DNA of 7,496 nt from an uncultured Oscillospiraceae bacterium (GTDB lineage Bacteria > Bacillota > Clostridia > Oscillospirales > Ruminococcaceae). The notes below the pieces were generated by a model. That model did no database searches. It saw nothing but the letters and a program-made list of their open reading frames with translations, and was not told the origin of the DNA. The stretch lies in contig CAJTTH010000042.1 of NCBI GenBank assembly GCA_910579125.1, positions 1-7,496 of the forward strand, in the 5' to 3' direction. Position numbers and translations under genes: made by a program. This document shows, piece after piece, positions 5,200 through 7,496 of the stretch; the stretch's first letter is position 1; every line of letters starts with the position of its first letter.

Positions 5200-6450
5200 A
5201 TGAAATTCAACAAAATATTATGCGCGGGAACGGCGGCGCTTCTTGCGGCAACCGTATCGGGCTGCTCAGTGAAGGTCGGCACAAACGCGGAACCCGATTT
5301 GGACGCGATAGTCGCCGAGCCGGAAAATCCGGGGTACGACGAAGGACTTGAAATAACTTACAGGGATTTCAAGCGCGAATACGACTACGCGGTAAAGGGT
5401 GCGGGCGTCGAGGACGACACCGACCCGAGCTACGCCGACGTTTGCAAGAAACAACGCAACACGATCATAACCTATCTCATAAATGAAAAAATCATCTTGA
5501 AAAAGGCAAATGAAATGGGTATCGCCACCTTGACCGAGGAGGAAATGAGCAAGGTCGAAGAGGAATACAACAGCCTGATAGACGAGCAGATCAAGATATA
5601 CGGCGATAACGCCGACTACGGTACCGTCGAGGCATCGTCGGTGAGCGACGATGAAAAGACCGAGCGCGGCACTAAGGAGTTTGACGATTTTCTGGCAAGC
5701 TGCAATCTGTCAAGGGACGATCTGCTTTTATGGCAGATGAACTCGGCAGTGACCGATAAGCTGATAGACGAAATCGGCAAGAGCGTGGATTATTCCGAGG
5801 CGGAAAAAAATTATGCCGATTATCAGGAGCAGATAGAGGCGCTTTACAAGGAGAGCGTTTTGCAGTACGAAAAGAACGGCTTTTCGTCGGTGTGGGTGCC
5901 CGAGGGTTCGCGAATGATAAAGCATATACTGCTGGGCTTTGACGAGAATACGCAGGATCTGATAAAGTCCGACCGCCAGAAGGGTGACGACGAAGCGGCT
6001 GATAAGCTCCGCGAGGAAAAGGCTGCGGAGCTTCAGGACAAGGTGAACGAGGTGCAGAAAAAGCTTGACGACGGCGTGGATTTTAACACGCTGCTGATGA
6101 CTTACTCCAACGACGCGGCGGGTTCTTCGGCGAACCCCGACGGATATCTGGTCGTTCCAAACGGCGAGTCGTATATGAAAGAATTTCAGGCGGCGGCGTT
6201 CGTTCCAGAGAAGATCGGCGACAGAACAGTGTGCGTTACCGATTACGGCGTACACATTATGATCTACGCGGACGACGCAAAGGTCAGCGAGGAGGATAAA
6301 AAATCGTTTACGGACTACCTTTTTGACCAGCTGGTAAACGCGGCCTTCGGCGAAAAAATGGACGAATGGAGAGCCGAGTACAACTACAAAATAGATTATG
6401 CGGCGTTAAGGCTTGATGATCCCGCGGACAGTTCGGACGGCTCAAATTAA
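5200..6450 (+). CDS. SurA/PrsA-like parvulin peptidyl-prolyl isomerase lipoprotein
   Basis: The 416-residue product has a lipoprotein signal (MKFNK, Ala-rich core, lipobox VSGC, Cys22), so it should act on the outer side of the membrane as a foldase for exported proteins. A SurA-N-like helical chaperone part covers about 50-230 (ITYRDFKREY, then TYLINEKIILKKANEMGI). It is followed by a parvulin domain at about 238-357, starting with MIKHILLGF and ending with the family's GVHIMIY strand (350-356). A charged insertion (about 248-275) lies after the first strand of the parvulin domain, and an acidic insertion (about 140-160) lies in the chaperone part. The C-terminal tail is hydrophilic. ATG 5200 has AAAGGA (5187-5192) 7 bases upstream. 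It is divergent from the BMP lipoprotein gene and followed after 37 bases by the decarboxylase gene, likely on one transcript. Catalytic activity is unproven, as many such proteins work only as chaperones. Confidence 0.85.
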   Translation: MKFNKILCAGTAALLAATVSGCSVKVGTNAEPDLDAIVAEPENPGYDEGLEITYRDFKREYDYAVKGAGVEDDTDPSYADVCKKQRNTIITYLINEKIILKKANEMGIATLTEEEMSKVEEEYNSLIDEQIKIYGDNADYGTVEASSVSDDEKTERGTKEFDDFLASCNLSRDDLLLWQMNSAVTDKLIDEIGKSVDYSEAEKNYADYQEQIEALYKESVLQYEKNGFSSVWVPEGSRMIKHILLGFDENTQDLIKSDRQKGDDEAADKLREEKAAELQDKVNEVQKKLDDGVDFNTLLMTYSNDAAGSSANPDGYLVVPNGESYMKEFQAAAFVPEKIGDRTVCVTDYGVHIMIYADDAKVSEEDKKSFTDYLFDQLVNAAFGEKMDEWRAEYNYKIDYAALRLDDPADSSDGSN

Positions 6451-6487
6451 CGAATAAGCGGACAGATATAATGGGAACGGAGAACTT

Positions 6488-7496
6488 ATGAATACACCGA
6501 TTTGCAACTTTTTGGAAAGATATACCGCAGAAAATAAACTGCGGCTGCATGTGCCGGGGCATAAGGGCGAATTTCCGCATGACGTTACGGAGGTGCAAGG
6601 CGCGGACAGCCTGTACCGCTCCGATATAAGCGGAGGGATAATCGGAACGAGCGAAGCCCTTGCCGCAAGCGTTTTCGGCGCTAAAAAGACCTGTTACTCC
6701 TGCGGCGGCAGCACGCTTGCCATTCAGACGGGGCTTGCGCTGCTGAAATCTCAGGGCTGCAACACCATTGCCGCGTCGCGCTATTCGCACAGGGCGCTGG
6801 CCTCGGCGGCGGCCATGCTGAAAATGAACGTAAAGTGGCTGTACCCGAGAGAGTTTATGTCGGCGGACGTAGTGTACGACGCGGAGGCGGTGAGCGGCGC
6901 GGACGCTCTGTTCATCACCAATATCGACTACTACGGCGGAACATGGAAGTTCGTCAATCCGAAAATGCCCGTTCTTATTGACAACGCGCACGGCGCTTAC
7001 TTAAAGTTTGTGGACAAAAACATATTCGGCGCGGATTACCGTCACCCCATGGAACTTGGCTTTCCGCTTATGAGCGCGGAATCGGCGCACAAGACGCTCC
7101 CCGTGCTCACGGGCGGCGCGTATCTGCATTTCGCGAACGGCGTCGACGGCTCGAGAGCCAAGGAGATGATGGCGGCGTTCGGCTCGTCAAGCCCCTCGTA
7201 TCTCATTTTGGAGAGCCTTGACCGTTTCAACGCCATGATCACGGAGAATGTTCAGATGGTGAACAACGCGTGCGAGGCGGTTCTCTTGTTAAAGGAAAAG
7301 CTGGAAAGCGCGGGCATTTCGATGAAGAAGAGCGATCCCCTGCGCATTACCGTAAACGCCCGCGAATGCGGAATGAGCGGTTTTGATTTTGCGCGCGGAC
7401 TTCGCGCAAACGGCGTGGAGTGCGAGATGGCGGACGAAAATTACGCGGTGATGATGTTCTCGGCGGTAACGTCTATTGAGGACGTGGAACGCGCGG
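6488..7496 (+). CDS. Orn/Lys/Arg decarboxylase family protein, 3' end outside window
   Basis: The frame is open from ATG 6488 to the window edge (336 codons) and matches the major domain of the fold-type I, PLP-dependent ornithine/lysine/arginine decarboxylases. Landmarks are the N-terminal HVPGHKGE (21-28), the cofactor-phosphate region SCGGST (71-76), VLIDNAHGAYL (162-172, Asp165 and His168), the Schiff-base lysine in SAHKTLP (Lys202) and FGSSSPSYLI (231-240). The N-terminus begins almost at once with this domain, as in short Bacillus-type enzymes (about 480-490 residues) rather than the long Escherichia type with a wing domain. It should decarboxylate a basic amino acid to a polyamine precursor in the cytoplasm; which one cannot be told. 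CGGAG (6478-6482) lies 5 bases before the start, and the gene follows the foldase stop by 37 bases without a terminator. The C-terminal domain is missing here. Confidence 0.92.
   Translation, partial: MNTPICNFLERYTAENKLRLHVPGHKGEFPHDVTEVQGADSLYRSDISGGIIGTSEALAASVFGAKKTCYSCGGSTLAIQTGLALLKSQGCNTIAASRYSHRALASAAAMLKMNVKWLYPREFMSADVVYDAEAVSGADALFITNIDYYGGTWKFVNPKMPVLIDNAHGAYLKFVDKNIFGADYRHPMELGFPLMSAESAHKTLPVLTGGAYLHFANGVDGSRAKEMMAAFGSSSPSYLILESLDRFNAMITENVQMVNNACEAVLLLKEKLESAGISMKKSDPLRITVNARECGMSGFDFARGLRANGVECEMADENYAVMMFSAVTSIEDVERA

Noticed and set aside
6467..6472. TATAAT just before the decarboxylase gene
   Set aside because: No -35 lies at a workable distance and no TG extension precedes it, so co-transcription with the foldase gene is more likely.
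6308..6991. A 227-codon minus-strand open frame opposite the foldase and decarboxylase genes
   Set aside because: It overlaps two well-supported genes, is Arg-rich without motifs, and lacks a promoter or ribosome site.

Overview
The window looks like chromosomal DNA of a Gram-positive anaerobe of the Clostridia, most like the Ruminococcaceae/Oscillospiraceae. Supporting this are two exported proteins with lipobox signal peptides, purine-rich Shine-Dalgarno sites before every gene, TTG used as a start codon, an ECF sigma factor of a type common in gut Clostridia, and moderately GC-rich genes separated by very AT-rich spacers. The genus assignment is inference. No transposase, integrase, tRNA, rRNA or CRISPR array was seen.

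Layout. Positions 1-160 are AT-rich and hold a strong forward promoter overlapped by an inverted repeat. On the minus strand there is a doubtful open frame that may be the edge of a neighbouring gene. The promoter feeds a 5' leader closed by a 12-bp stem (175-361), followed by a type Ic-like aminotransferase gene (386-1666, +). A 353-bp spacer (1667-2019) full of small hairpins follows. Next come three minus-strand genes: a probable anti-sigma membrane protein (2020-2976), its ECF sigma factor (2978-3589) and, behind its own terminator, a BMP/PnrA-family substrate-binding lipoprotein (3738-4907). A 292-bp divergent spacer separates these from two plus-strand genes: a SurA/PrsA-like parvulin foldase lipoprotein (5200-6450) and the first 336 codons of an Orn/Lys/Arg-type decarboxylase (6488 to the window end).

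How the parts work together. The sigma and anti-sigma genes are one nucleotide apart and should form a membrane-signal-responsive switch. The BMP lipoprotein and the foldase are both extracytoplasmic and are transcribed away from each other. Their promoters are mirror images: a perfect 27-bp inverted repeat carries an identical extended -10 (TGTTATAAT) in each arm, and a 12-bp palindrome lies on the symmetry axis. This suggests shared control. The foldase and the decarboxylase probably share a transcript, although nothing in the sequence links their functions.

The most noteworthy items are the mirrored divergent promoter, the unassigned structured leader before the aminotransferase, and the hairpin-rich spacer. 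None of them was identified by database search.
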